Positions 16,372 to 24,954 of a stretch of DNA of 64,000 nt are shown one piece after another. A program made the translations under genes and the position numbers. Under the pieces are notes generated by a model. It searched no databases. It saw nothing but the letters and a program-made list of their open reading frames with translations, and was not told the origin of the DNA. Location of the stretch: NCBI RefSeq assembly GCF_019966595.1, contig NZ_JAINFJ010000013.1, positions 15,049-79,048 on the forward strand, given 5' to 3'. Origin of the DNA: Oricola indica (GTDB lineage Bacteria > Pseudomonadota > Alphaproteobacteria > Rhizobiales > Rhizobiaceae). Numbering within the stretch: the stretch's first letter is position 1; each line of letters opens with the position of its first letter.

Positions 16372-16971
16372 TTAGCTGAGATACTGCTGGAGGGTTTCGC
16401 GGCGCTGGATGACGGCGAACTCGATGGCGATACCGTCCTCGAAATGGCGCACGACCTCGCCACGCATGTTGCCGAGCGTGACTTGCGTACCGAGCGCCGG
16501 GCGGACATTGATTTCAACGGCGGCGCCCGACACGGAAAGATCGATAATGCGGCAGCGATACTGCCGACCGTCTTCGAGGGAGAGAATACCGGACGGATTG
16601 CGCGGCAGGATACGTTCGTGACGGCGATCCTCCGGGAGATCCAGTTCGTGCTTGTTGGCAAGCCATGTCAGCTGCGCGGCGAGCTTGGCTTTCTTGCGCG
16701 GTGTCGTATTGAGTTCCAGTGCGAAGCCGTCGTCGCGGACGCGCGCGACAGTGCCCTCGAGCCGGCCGATATGATCGACATAGGCAATGACCCGCTCGCC
16801 GGTCCTTGCGGTCGCGTCGGTCGCGAAGAAAGCGCTGCCGGGAGACATGTCCACTACCTGGCAACGATGCTCCGTCCGGTCGGACAGCATCAAACGGCCA
16901 TGCAGCATCACCTTTACGCGTTGGTATTGGCGGCGGTCTTGGTCGGATGCGGGTTGCTGTGCGCCGAGCAT
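16372..16971 (-). CDS. Tandem PilZ-domain protein (cyclic-di-GMP binding)
   Basis: The 199-residue protein has two PilZ repeats. The first has RRQYQRVKV and DMSPGSAFF, the second RRHERILPR and DLSVSGAAVEI; RxxxR with D/NxSxxG is the c-di-GMP-binding signature. The second copy matches the consensus well and the first less well (SPGS). No output domain is present, so it probably works through protein contact. A BTLCP gene lies 245 nt downstream and a PAS-domain gene upstream, all on the minus strand. Confidence 0.88.
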   Translation of the reverse strand: MLGAQQPASDQDRRQYQRVKVMLHGRLMLSDRTEHRCQVVDMSPGSAFFATDATARTGERVIAYVDHIGRLEGTVARVRDDGFALELNTTPRKKAKLAAQLTWLANKHELDLPEDRRHERILPRNPSGILSLEDGRQYRCRIIDLSVSGAAVEINVRPALGTQVTLGNMRGEVVRHFEDGIAIEFAVIQRRETLQQYLS

Positions 16972-17089
16972 TCTTCGATTGGTCCGGTTCGATAGCGAGG
17001 ACGACCGGAGAATAGGGTTCTTCTGGTTAACGGCAGGTTATTGGAGCGCGCATTTGAGCGCTTGCGTTAAACTGTTTTCCGCTGCGCTA

Positions 17090-17737
17090 TTACTTCTTTC
17101 CACCATCGACTACACGAAACGCCCGAAGCGCTCGCCTTGGCCCGATTTCACCTTTACCGGCAATGACTTGAAGATTGTGCGCGGACTCCTTGGCGTCGCT
17201 GGCGCGGCGCCGCGGAACAGGAACAGAGGGGCGATTTCGCAGCAGGGAAAGGCCGGCGAGGGGATCCATGTAACGAACTCCGCGCAACTCGAATCGCGCC
17301 GGGACGATGCCGAGCCATTCGGGCTGGGTGAAGAGACTCGCGATGCCGAGAATGCGAGTCCGTTCATCGTCGATCGGAAGAAGCGCAATCTCCATCGCCA
17401 CGCCGGCGCCCGCCGAACGCAGCGCCTGGACATCGAACACGACAAGAGACCCGTTCCGCAAGACCGTGTTTAGGCCCTTTTCGATCTGCTTTGCATCGTC
17501 CGGCGCGAAGAGCTGTGCAAAGGGCGTGTCCTTCAGTTCCGCGCATCGCAACGTGCAGAGACGCGAACCGGCGAGCCGGAAAACCGGAACACCGCTCTCA
17601 TCCGTCTGCAGCAGCAACACGGAGGGCAGCAGCCTTCCGAGGCCAGCCGGCGCGATCGCGGAACGGTGCGGAGCAGGCTGAGAGCCACGCACCTCGTTCC
17701 AATAATTGTACAGTTCGATCGTATCCCTGTGTCGCAT
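17090..17737 (-). CDS. PAS-domain (PAS_5 type) protein
   Basis: The 215-residue protein starts at ATG 17737 and opens with IELYNYWNEVRGSQPAPHRS. The PAS_5-type domain (LPSVLLLQTDESGVPVFRLAGSR, then LCTLRCAELKDTPFAQLF) covers about residues 25-150. The rest is basic and variable. Such short PAS proteins occur widely in Rhizobiales, usually without an output domain, and the ligand is unknown. An ORF reading further upstream to 17941 lacks a supported start. Confidence 0.8.
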   Translation of the reverse strand: MRHRDTIELYNYWNEVRGSQPAPHRSAIAPAGLGRLLPSVLLLQTDESGVPVFRLAGSRLCTLRCAELKDTPFAQLFAPDDAKQIEKGLNTVLRNGSLVVFDVQALRSAGAGVAMEIALLPIDDERTRILGIASLFTQPEWLGIVPARFELRGVRYMDPLAGLSLLRNRPSVPVPRRRASDAKESAHNLQVIAGKGEIGPRRALRAFRVVDGGKK

Positions 17738-17934
17738 TGCCGACCGTCCCCGTATTCGAAGGCCGCCGATGTGCCATTTTGGCACAGGCGAGCCCGCATC
17801 CATTGTCCCGGTTGGAAAGGCGCAAATTCCGGACCAACCGGGTTTCGGGGTCGCTGTTAGGGTTAATGATGTCTTTCGATTGCGGCGGCGTGCGCGTTTT
17901 GCGAACATGATCGTATCGGAGCCGCCGGTTCCAC

Positions 17935-18009
17935 AGCACACACTTTTCGGATTGGGGTAGGGGACTCCACCGGGCCATTCAAGCCAAGGGCTTGAATGGC
18001 TTTCTTTTT
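17935..18009 (+). ncRNA. Candidate small RNA ending at an orphan intrinsic terminator
   Basis: The 308-bp gap between the PAS gene (17737, leftward) and the rhomboid gene (18046, rightward) ends in a strong plus-strand terminator (17974-18009), yet no plus-strand gene precedes it. Just upstream TGGGG and CTCCA can form a 5-bp stem with loop TAGGGGA (about 17954-17970). A transcript of about 75 nt made of a short GGGG-loop hairpin plus terminator resembles alphaproteobacterial trans-acting small RNAs of the suhB/mmgR kind; I could not align it. The rest of the gap holds nothing else I can identify. Confidence 0.5.
17974..18009 (+). terminator. Strong orphan rho-independent terminator
   Basis: GCCATTCAAGCC (17974-17985) pairs perfectly with GGCTTGAATGGC (17989-18000) around AAG, followed by TTTCTTTTT. 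There is no upstream plus-strand coding sequence for it to serve. Confidence 0.88.
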
Positions 18010-18045
18010 ACGCGATATCAGGGCTGACGAACGCGAAAGCAGCTC

Positions 18046-18786
18046 ATGAACGATCCGGCCCAGACCGACGCCACCCCAAACGAAACCAGCAGCGCGAAAG
18101 CGACGGACCGGACCGGGGGATCGGTGCCAGCATTCAACCTGCACGGCTCGATCGTGCTGTTGGCCGCCATCTGCATCGCGGTGCATTTCATACGCACGAT
18201 GGTGTTGTCGGATGACGAGAACACGTGGCTTCTGGTGAAGACGGCGTTTTTCCCGCTGCGCTATTCGCCTGAAGTCCTGACTTTCGATCTGCCGACGCTG
18301 ATTTCGCCCGTGACCTATGCATTCCTGCATGGCGATTGGGTGCATCTGGGCGTCAACGTTGTCTGGCTCTCGATTTTCGGATCGCCGCTCGCCTACAGGA
18401 TCGGCTGGCGGCGCAGCATACTGTTCTGGGTGGTGACAGCCGCAGCGGCTGCGGCGACGCATCTCGTGATCTATTTCAACGAGGCCATTCCGGTCATCGG
18501 CGCTTCGGGCGCGGTGTCCGGGTTCATGGGCGCCGCCGCGCGGTTCGGGTTGCGGGCGAACCGGCGCGAGCCGCGCCGCGGATTCGACGGGCCGTTACTG
18601 ACCATCCGACAGACACTCCGCACGCCCGGCGTTCTGCCATTCCTGCTGATCTGGGTCGTCGTGAACATATTCGTCGGCGTCGATCCGTTCGGCGCGCAGG
18701 ATGGCGCCGGAATCGCCTGGCAAGCGCATATCGGCGGGCTTGTGGCTGGTTTCCTGCTCGTTCCGCTCTTCGACCGGCGAAGCTGA
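18046..18786 (+). CDS. Rhomboid-family intramembrane serine protease
   Basis: The 246-residue polytopic protein has the rhomboid catalytic serine in VIGASGAVSGFMGA (about residue 150) and the catalytic histidine in WQAHIGGLVAGFLL near the end, plus FLHGDWVHLGVNVVWL with the conserved H and N of the oxyanion region. It cleaves transmembrane substrates within the inner membrane; the substrates are unknown. The first 30 residues are a polar cytoplasmic extension. Confidence 0.92.
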   Translation: MNDPAQTDATPNETSSAKATDRTGGSVPAFNLHGSIVLLAAICIAVHFIRTMVLSDDENTWLLVKTAFFPLRYSPEVLTFDLPTLISPVTYAFLHGDWVHLGVNVVWLSIFGSPLAYRIGWRRSILFWVVTAAAAAATHLVIYFNEAIPVIGASGAVSGFMGAAARFGLRANRREPRRGFDGPLLTIRQTLRTPGVLPFLLIWVVVNIFVGVDPFGAQDGAGIAWQAHIGGLVAGFLLVPLFDRRS

Positions 18787-18860
18787 CCCAACGGGACTCT
18801 TCCTTGCAAAAACCGCAACGTCATCGCATTCTGTTTGCGGGATGAGAAGGAGTGTTCGCG

Positions 18861-19292
18861 ATGATGGTCAGGAACATACTTGCCGAAAAAGGGTCCGAGG
18901 TCTTCACGCTGCCGCTGGCGTCCACCGGCATGGATGCGGTCAATGCGCTTGCCAAGTACAATGTGGGCGCGCTGGTAGTCGCATCGGAGGAGATGGCGAT
19001 CCTGGGCATTCTTTCGGAGCGCGATATCGTACGCGCCATTCGCAGCAATGGCGTTTCCGCGCTGGAACAGCCGGTGAGCGAACTGATGACCGCGAGCGTG
19101 CAGACATGCACCGAGGATTCGACGGTCCCCGAATTGATGGAGCTGATGACGGAAGGCCGCTTCAGGCACATGCCCGTCGAACGTTCCGGCAAGCTGATCG
19201 GCGTGATTTCCATCGGCGATATCGTCAAGCGCCGGATAGAGGATATCCAGCGCGAAGCCGACGATATCCGTTCCTATATCGCTTCGGCCTGA
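18861..19292 (+). CDS. CBS-domain pair protein
   Basis: The 143-residue protein consists almost only of two CBS motifs: first NALAKYNVGALVV and ILSERDIVRAI, second LMTEGRFRHMPV and GVISIGDIVKRRI. Stand-alone CBS pairs bind adenine nucleotides and act as regulatory modules. ATG 18861 has AAGGAG at 18847-18852 with 8-nt spacing, so it is preferred over the longer GTG start at 18852. Its stop abuts the convergent patatin gene. Confidence 0.9.
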   Translation: MMVRNILAEKGSEVFTLPLASTGMDAVNALAKYNVGALVVASEEMAILGILSERDIVRAIRSNGVSALEQPVSELMTASVQTCTEDSTVPELMELMTEGRFRHMPVERSGKLIGVISIGDIVKRRIEDIQREADDIRSYIASA

Positions 19293-20255
19293 TCAGGCCA
19301 TTTCGGCCAGCCGCCTCAGGTCGTGCAGCCGCGATATCGTTGCCTCATAGCCCTGGTCGATGGCTTCCGAGGCACGATGGAAGTCGGCCATGCCGATCTC
19401 CGAAAGCCTCGGATGCAGCGCGTAGTCCGGCGGGTCTCCGGCAAGACGGGCCCGCGATATCCGGTCCTGGATGATGTTGTAGGATTCCACCATCACGCCC
19501 GATATTCCAAGCCGGACAGTCTGAGCGGGTAATTTCTTGTGCGATGTCCTCGGCGTATCATCCGTCGCGCGCACATTCATCTCGGCGCGCGGAACGCCGT
19601 GCTTCACGACGCCGGACCTGCCGAAGATGTCATAGTTCAGGTTAACCGCCACCACGCGCGGCTGCTCATGCGCGCGGCAGACCGAGACCGGCACCGGATT
19701 GACCAGCGCGCCGTCGACAAGGACCTTCCCGTTGCATTCGACCGGCTCGAAAATGCCGGGCAGGGAATAGGAGGCGCGCATCGCGACGATCAGGTCGCCA
19801 TGGGTCAGCCATATCTCGTGGCCGGTGGCGATTTCGGTCGCGACCGCGACGAAAGGCTTCGGCAGATCCTCGATCTGGATGTCGCGCATATGCGACTCCA
19901 TTTCGCGGTTGAGGCGCATTCCGCCGAACAATCCACTGCCGGCGAACTGGATGTCGAGAAGGCCAAGCATGCGGCGGCGCGAGAGCGAACGCGCGAATTT
20001 TTCGAGTTCGTCGAGCTTTCCGGCGAGATAGCAGCCGCCGACCAGCGCGCCGATCGACGTACCGGCGATCATGTCGATCTTGATGCCGACCTCGTCCAGG
20101 GCATGGAGAACGCCGATATGCGCCCAGCCGCGGGCGGCTCCGCCACCCAGCGCAAGCGCGATACCGTGCTGCTTCCGCTCTGTTTTTGGCGGATCAGCTT
20201 CCGGGACTGGGGTGTCCTCACCGTTCTTGCGCCTGGAAAAGTTCGCTAGCTGCAT
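19293..20255 (-). CDS. Patatin-like phospholipase
   Basis: The 320-residue protein has the glycine-rich oxyanion motif LALGGGAARGWAHIGVL (about residue 35), the nucleophile elbow GTSIGAL (Ser about residue 67) and the catalytic Asp in VDGALVNP near residue 190. It belongs to the RssA/YchK-like bacterial patatins, predicted to hydrolyse lipid acyl esters; the substrate is unknown. There is no signal peptide. It follows hisI on the same strand after 81 nt. Confidence 0.9.
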   Translation of the reverse strand: MQLANFSRRKNGEDTPVPEADPPKTERKQHGIALALGGGAARGWAHIGVLHALDEVGIKIDMIAGTSIGALVGGCYLAGKLDELEKFARSLSRRRMLGLLDIQFAGSGLFGGMRLNREMESHMRDIQIEDLPKPFVAVATEIATGHEIWLTHGDLIVAMRASYSLPGIFEPVECNGKVLVDGALVNPVPVSVCRAHEQPRVVAVNLNYDIFGRSGVVKHGVPRAEMNVRATDDTPRTSHKKLPAQTVRLGISGVMVESYNIIQDRISRARLAGDPPDYALHPRLSEIGMADFHRASEAIDQGYEATISRLHDLRRLAEMA

Positions 20256-20336
20256 GACGTGACTTCGATATTTCGAGCAACGATGCCGGGATTGTGCGAC
20301 GAATTGGTGTCAAATCGGTGAAGAATAACAGGGTAT

Positions 20337-20804
20337 CTATTTGCTGCCATAGACAGTCCCGGGGTCGAAACGGGGCGCGTCTGATTCATCGAGCACAAGC
20401 CGTGGTTTGCCATCATCCGACATCTCGACGGTCCGATAGAAGCAGCTTTTCCGGCCGGTGTGGCAATTCGCGCCGTCACCGGCGGTCTCGACTTTGAGCA
20501 ACACGCAATCCTGGTCGCAATCGATCCGGATTTGCCTGACGGTCTGCATGTTGCCGGAGGTTTCGCCCTTCTTCCAGATGGATTGGCGCGAGCGCGACCA
20601 GTAATGGGCGATTCCCGTTTCGAGCGTCAGTTGCAACGCCTCGGCATTCATATGCGCGACCATCAGCACCGTGCCGTCGGCGGCATCCACCGTGACGGCT
20701 GTGATCAAACCGTCGGAGGAAAAGCGGGGGGAAAGGCGTTCGCCCGATTCAAGCTCGGCCTTGGAGCCGGGCGGCGCAAAGATGTTGTCTCGATCCTGGG
20801 TCAT
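20337..20804 (-). CDS. hisI: Phosphoribosyl-AMP cyclohydrolase
   Basis: The 155-residue enzyme opens the adenine ring of phosphoribosyl-AMP in histidine biosynthesis. Motifs are [32 protein letters not shown], the Asp/Cys metal site IDCDQDC and [11 protein letters not shown]. No HisE domain is fused. It lies 31 nt after folE and is probably cotranscribed with it. Confidence 0.95.
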   Translation of the reverse strand: MTQDRDNIFAPPGSKAELESGERLSPRFSSDGLITAVTVDAADGTVLMVAHMNAEALQLTLETGIAHYWSRSRQSIWKKGETSGNMQTVRQIRIDCDQDCVLLKVETAGDGANCHTGRKSCFYRTVEMSDDGKPRLVLDESDAPRFDPGTVYGSK

Positions 20805-20835
20805 GCAACGCCTCTACGTTGCGATGACCCCGCGA

Positions 20836-21477
20836 TCAAGCGCGGTCGCCGCCGCGAACCATCGAAATGAACCTGACCTGCTCCTGCGGATCGTCGCGGA
20901 AGGTGCCGGTGAATGTGGTCGTCAGCGTTGTCGAACCCTGCTTGCGGATGCCGCGCATGGCCATGCACATGTGCTCCGCCTCGATCATGACCGCCAGGCC
21001 GCGTGGCGCCAGCGCATCGTTGATCGCGGATGCTATCTGAGCCGTCATCGCTTCCTGGGTCTGCAATCTTTGCGCGAAAATTTCCACGACGCGGGCGATC
21101 TTTGAAAGGCCGAGAACCCGACCGTCGGGCAGGTAGGCGACATGCGCCTTGCCGATGATCGGAACCATGTGATGCTCGCAATGCGAGTGGAACGAAATGT
21201 CCTTGACGAGGACCATGTCGTCGTAACCCGCGACTTCCTCGAACGTCCGGCCGAGAACCTCGTTCGGGTCCATCTCGTATCCGGCGAACATCTCGCGATA
21301 GGCATTGACGACCCGGCGCGGCGTTTCGCGCAGGCCCTCGCGATCGGGATCGTCGCCGGTCCAGAGCAGCAGCGTGCGGACCGCCGCTTCGGCTTCCTCC
21401 CGCGTCGGGCGCCGGCGGGTTTCGTCCCGCTGTTCTTCTTCGGTGCCTTTCGGAACGGCGTTCACGATCGCATCCAT
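20836..21477 (-). CDS. folE: GTP cyclohydrolase I
   Basis: The 213-residue enzyme makes dihydroneopterin triphosphate from GTP for folate synthesis. Motifs are [20 protein letters not shown] with the zinc ligands Cys and His, [20 protein letters not shown] and [13 protein letters not shown] with the second zinc Cys. I chose ATG 21477, preceded by GGGAG. A longer frame to 21534 is not supported. Confidence 0.96.
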   Translation of the reverse strand: MDAIVNAVPKGTEEEQRDETRRRPTREEAEAAVRTLLLWTGDDPDREGLRETPRRVVNAYREMFAGYEMDPNEVLGRTFEEVAGYDDMVLVKDISFHSHCEHHMVPIIGKAHVAYLPDGRVLGLSKIARVVEIFAQRLQTQEAMTAQIASAINDALAPRGLAVMIEAEHMCMAMRGIRKQGSTTLTTTFTGTFRDDPQEQVRFISMVRGGDRA

Positions 21478-21589
21478 GAAATGTGTCTCCCGTAGCTCCG
21501 GTCTGAATACGCCGGAACGAGTTGAACGGACCACTGACTTCCGATCATTCGGATTTGCCGTCGCTTGGTCAACGGCACGCGGCGTATGC

Positions 21590-21618
21590 CTTGTTCACGC
21601 GGCCTTGTAAAATATATA
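21590..21618 (+). promoter_or_regulatory. Promoter for the scaffold-yidD genes
   Basis: CTTGTT (21590-21595), a 17-bp spacer and TATATA (21613-21618) fit the alphaproteobacterial housekeeping promoter. Transcription would start near 21625, about 30 nt before the scaffold gene. Confidence 0.6.
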
Positions 21619-21655
21619 TGCTTCATGAGGCGCGAAAACAGCCCCCGCGGCGGTC

Positions 21656-22135
21656 ATGGCGCCACGGCGGAGAAAAACCCCGGAGCGGATCGTGATCGAC
21701 GATATCTACAACGCCAAGATACTGGATTATGCCGGGAATATCGGACACACCGAGCGGCTGACCGATCCGGACGCGTCGGCGAAGGCGCACTCCAAGCTGT
21801 GCGGGTCTACTGTGACGATCGATCTCAAGATGGATGGCGACGTCGTTTCGGATTACGGGCAGGAGGTCAAAGCCTGCGCGCTCGGTCAGGCGTCATCCTC
21901 GATCATGGCGCGTTGCATCATCGGAGCGAGCGCGAAGGAATTGCGGGATGTTCGCGAGCAGATGATCGCCATGCTCAAGCAGGACGGGCCCGCGCCGACC
22001 GGACGGTTCGCCGACCTGCAATATCTGATGCCGGTCAAGGACTACAAGGCCCGACACGCATCGACACTGCTGGTCTTCGATGCTGTCGTCGACGCCCTCG
22101 ACCAGATCGAACAGAAACGGGCGAGCGCGGCCTGA
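21656..22135 (+). CDS. NifU/IscU-like Fe-S cluster scaffold protein
   Basis: The 159-residue protein has an IscU/SufU-type N-terminal domain: DDIYNAKILDYAGNIGHTE, HSKLCGSTVTIDL (first Cys) and KACALGQASSSIMA (second Cys). At the place of the third scaffold cysteine it reads KARHASTLLVF, with His. Another Cys is present in MARCIIGAS. It probably helps in Fe-S cluster assembly or transfer. It is followed 4 nt later by yidD and faces folE divergently. Confidence 0.85.
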   Translation: MAPRRRKTPERIVIDDIYNAKILDYAGNIGHTERLTDPDASAKAHSKLCGSTVTIDLKMDGDVVSDYGQEVKACALGQASSSIMARCIIGASAKELRDVREQMIAMLKQDGPAPTGRFADLQYLMPVKDYKARHASTLLVFDAVVDALDQIEQKRASAA

Positions 22136-22139
22136 CATC

Positions 22140-22439
22140 ATGTGCGCCGACGAAACAGATCACGTCGCGCCGCGAAAGCGCCGGAGCCGCAACTGGCAAG
22201 GCCCGTGGCGCAAAACGCCGGGGCGTGTCCTCGGGACGTCGCTGATCAGGCTTTACCAGCTGACGCTGTCCGGGTTCATCGGCAACAATTGCCGCCACAT
22301 GCCGACCTGTTCGGAATACGGATACGAAGCGATCGCCCGCCACGGCCTGCTGGCCGGGGGCTGGCTGACCCTGAAGCGCGTCGCGCGCTGCGGGCCCGGC
22401 GGCACATGCGGCATCGACAACGTGCCGGAAAAACTCTGA
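22140..22439 (+). CDS. yidD: Membrane protein insertion efficiency factor YidD
   Basis: The 99-residue product carries the YidD signature LIRLYQLTLSGFIGNNCRHMPTCSEYG (three conserved cysteines in this stretch and CGPGGTCG) and a basic N-terminus. YidD is a membrane-associated protein that aids YidC-dependent insertion. Its usual neighbours (rnpA, yidC) are absent here, as is common in rhizobia. ATG 22140 lies within 5 nt of the preceding stop. Confidence 0.93.
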   Translation: MCADETDHVAPRKRRSRNWQGPWRKTPGRVLGTSLIRLYQLTLSGFIGNNCRHMPTCSEYGYEAIARHGLLAGGWLTLKRVARCGPGGTCGIDNVPEKL

Positions 22440-22557
22440 CACCCCGCCGCCGTCCGGCAATCGTCGGAAAATTCCTTCCGTTTGCCCCTGCGGCAATTGT
22501 ATTTTCATAACAGCCGTTTAGTTGTGGTCATGCGCACCCGCACGATGGAGCACATCG

Positions 22558-23970
22558 GTGACCGAGACCCACACGTCACAGAACGAGCAGGCCGGCGAGT
22601 CCTACTCCGCTGACATCTACAGCGAAGATGGCTCGATCCGCGCGGATTTCCTCGATCGCATCGATGCGCATGTGCAGGCGTCCGATGTCGAGGCGCTCGC
22701 CGACGACGTTTCCGGGCTGCACGAATCCGAACTCGGCGACCTGATCGAGACGCTGGAAAGCGATTCCCGCCGCCGCTTCGCGACATTGCTCGGCAACCGC
22801 TTCGATTTCTCCGCACTGACCGAGGTCGACGAGGCGGTGCGCCTCGACGTCATCGACGCGCTGCCCAACGAGCAGATCGCCGTCGCTCTGCAAACCCTCG
22901 ATTCCGATGATGCGGTCTACATTCTGGAGGATCTGGAGGAGGAGGATCAGGCCGAGATCCTCGCCCAGCTCCCGTTCACGGAGCGCATCCGGCTTCGTCG
23001 CTCGCTCGATTATCCGGAAGACAGCGCAGGCCGGCGCATGCAGACGGAGTTCGTCGCGGTGCCGCCTTACTGGTCCGTCGGGCAGACCATCGACTATCTG
23101 CGCGACAGCGAAGACCTTCCGCATTCCTTCGCGCAGATATTCGTCATCGATCCGACCTTTCATCTCGTCGGCGCGATCGATCTTGACCGAATTCTGCGCA
23201 CGCCGCGACCGAACAAGGTCGAGGAGATCATGCACGAGACGCGTCACGCTATCCCGGCCGAGATGGACCAGGAAGAAGCGGCGCAGATCTTCGAGCAATA
23301 CGACCTTCTCTCCGCGGCCGTCGTCGACGAGAACGAGCGTCTTGTCGGTATCCTGACGATCGATGACGTCGTCGACGTGATCCAGGAAGAAGCCGAAGAG
23401 GATTTGAAACGCCTCGGCGGTGTCGGTGACGAGGAACTGTCCGACACCGTGATCGAGACGACGAAGTCGCGCTTCCTGTGGCTGTTGATCAATCTCGGCA
23501 CCGCGGTCCTCGCTTCGGCGGTGATCGGCCTGTTCGACGCGACGATTTCGGAAATGGTGGCGCTCGCCGTCCTGATGCCGATCGTCGCCTCGATGGGTGG
23601 CAACGCCGGAACGCAGACCATGACTGTCGCCGTCCGCGCGCTGGCGACGCGTGACATCGACATTTACAACGCGTCTCGCATCATCCGGCGCGAGCTGACC
23701 GTCGGTTTCATCAATGGCGTGGTCTTCGCGGCCTTGATCGGACTTGTCTCGGCGGTCTGGTTCTCGAGCCTGTCGCTTGGCGGGGTGATTGCGGTGGCGA
23801 TGGTGGTCAACATGGTCTGCGCGGCGCTTGCCGGCATTCTCATTCCGCTGCTGTTGAACCGGTTCGGTGCGGACCCGGCGATCGCGTCGAGCGTGTTCGT
23901 GACGACGGTGACCGACATCGTTGGTTTCTTTGCCTTTTTGGGGCTGGCCGCCTGGTGGTTCGGGATTTGA
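22558..23970 (+). CDS. mgtE: Magnesium transporter MgtE
   Basis: The 470-residue protein starts at GTG 22558 with GGAG 7 nt upstream. Domain order is the MgtE N-terminal helical superhelix (about residues 20-140: LHESELGDLIETLES, LPNEQIAVALQTLDSDDAVY), a CBS pair (about 145-270: VDENERLVGILTIDDVVDVI) and five C-terminal transmembrane helices. The pore helix region holds the conserved PIVASMGGNAGTQ. It takes up Mg2+ under feedback from Mg2+ bound to the cytosolic domains. I see no magnesium riboswitch upstream. Confidence 0.95.
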   Translation: MTETHTSQNEQAGESYSADIYSEDGSIRADFLDRIDAHVQASDVEALADDVSGLHESELGDLIETLESDSRRRFATLLGNRFDFSALTEVDEAVRLDVIDALPNEQIAVALQTLDSDDAVYILEDLEEEDQAEILAQLPFTERIRLRRSLDYPEDSAGRRMQTEFVAVPPYWSVGQTIDYLRDSEDLPHSFAQIFVIDPTFHLVGAIDLDRILRTPRPNKVEEIMHETRHAIPAEMDQEEAAQIFEQYDLLSAAVVDENERLVGILTIDDVVDVIQEEAEEDLKRLGGVGDEELSDTVIETTKSRFLWLLINLGTAVLASAVIGLFDATISEMVALAVLMPIVASMGGNAGTQTMTVAVRALATRDIDIYNASRIIRRELTVGFINGVVFAALIGLVSAVWFSSLSLGGVIAVAMVVNMVCAALAGILIPLLLNRFGADPAIASSVFVTTVTDIVGFFAFLGLAAWWFGI

Positions 23971-24004
23971 GCGCCGGGCAGCGCCTCGCGGAACGGGCAG
24001 ATAT

Positions 24005-24033
24005 TTGACTTTTACGTAAGGGCGCATCAATGA
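24005..24033 (+). promoter_or_regulatory. Candidate MerR-type promoter with TTACGTAA operator
   Basis: A -35 element TTGACT (24005-24010) is followed by the palindrome TTACGTAA (24012-24019) in the spacer. Operators in the promoter spacer are the rule for MerR regulators, and the MerR gene starts at 24073. The -10 element is weak. Confidence 0.45.
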
Positions 24034-24072
24034 TGGCGCTGGCTAAGTCATTGATCCCGAAGGATTCGGTGG

Positions 24073-24459
24073 ATGAGGGACTATTACACCATAACCGAAC
24101 TTACTCGCGAGTTCGGGATTTCGACACGGACCCTTCGCTTCTACGAAGACGAGGGGCTGATCCATCCGGTGCGCCGCGGACGGACGAGGCTGTTCAGGCC
24201 GGCCGACCGTCTACTCGTCAAGCAGATCCTGCGCGGCAAGCGGCTGGGATTCTCCATCGCCGAGATCCGCGAGATCATCCAGATGTACAAGGCGCCGCCG
24301 GGCGAGGTCGGCCAGTTGCGCACGATTATCAATAAGGCGGCCGAAAAGCGTGAGGAACTGCGCCAGAAGCGCAAGGATATCGAGGACACACTGGCCGAAC
24401 TCGAACAGGTCGAAGAGGCCTGTCTCGGGCGCCTTGCCGAATTGCGGGTCGCGTCCTGA
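24073..24459 (+). CDS. MerR-family transcriptional regulator
   Basis: The 128-residue regulator has the MerR helix-turn-helix YYTITELTREFGISTRTLRFYEDEGL, the second helix region RTRLFRPADRLLVKQIL and a C-terminal coiled coil (KAAEKREELRQKRKDIEDTL). It has one Cys (EEACLGR) and no clear metal-binding set. It resembles the short LiuR/SoxR-like group; control of branched-chain acid or fatty acid catabolism is a guess. AAGGA precedes ATG 24073. Confidence 0.88.
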   Translation: MRDYYTITELTREFGISTRTLRFYEDEGLIHPVRRGRTRLFRPADRLLVKQILRGKRLGFSIAEIREIIQMYKAPPGEVGQLRTIINKAAEKREELRQKRKDIEDTLAELEQVEEACLGRLAELRVAS

Positions 24460-24465
24460 CGACCG

Positions 24466-24954
24466 TCAAAACCAGCGTTTGACGCGTTTCTTGTAATCCC
24501 GGTACGCCTTGCCGAAATGGCTTTCGAGGTGTTTTTCCTCGCGCTCGATCGCCAGTTTCTGGGTCGCGTAAGCCGCGACAAAGGCCAGCGGAAAATACCA
24601 GCCAATGCCCGAAATGAGGCCCGCGCCGATCACCAGCATGGTGTTGGCCACATAGATCGGATTGCGCGTCACCGCGAAGATTCCCTTCGTCATCAGGTGA
24701 TCCGACTTGCGATTGGGCAGGATCGTGGTGCGCGCGCGATACATCGTGCGCATCGCCGCGAAGTCGATCGCCAATGCGGCCAGTATCATGAATACGCCGC
24801 CCGCAAACAGCATCTCGCCCGCATTGCCTCCGAACCAGGGCAGGGGCAGCGCCCGCCCGAACAGCCACCCGGCCACCAGGGCAATCGCATAGATGATCGG
24901 CGGCCAGGGAATCCTGTTCGGCCGTTCGTAAAAGGCTTTGTTGTCAGTTGCCAT
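24466..24954 (-). CDS. Isoprenylcysteine carboxyl methyltransferase-like membrane protein
   Basis: The 162-residue membrane protein has four hydrophobic segments. The C-terminal half matches the ICMT/PEMT pattern: GIFAVTRNPIYVANTMLVIG, then an E-R-E-E-KHLESHFGKAYRDYKKRVKRWF end. It should bind SAM and methylate a small membrane substrate that is not known. Its start (ATG 24954) overlaps the 3' end of the preceding acyltransferase-like gene by 11 nt, indicating cotranslation. Confidence 0.85.
   Translation of the reverse strand: MATDNKAFYERPNRIPWPPIIYAIALVAGWLFGRALPLPWFGGNAGEMLFAGGVFMILAALAIDFAAMRTMYRARTTILPNRKSDHLMTKGIFAVTRNPIYVANTMLVIGAGLISGIGWYFPLAFVAAYATQKLAIEREEKHLESHFGKAYRDYKKRVKRWF

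Noticed and set aside
22440-22557. Magnesium riboswitch before mgtE
   Set aside because: The 118-bp leader shows no M-box-like long stems or terminator.
22576-24030. 484-codon minus-strand ORF opposite mgtE
   Set aside because: It is antisense to mgtE, extremely Arg/Asp/His-rich and without motifs.
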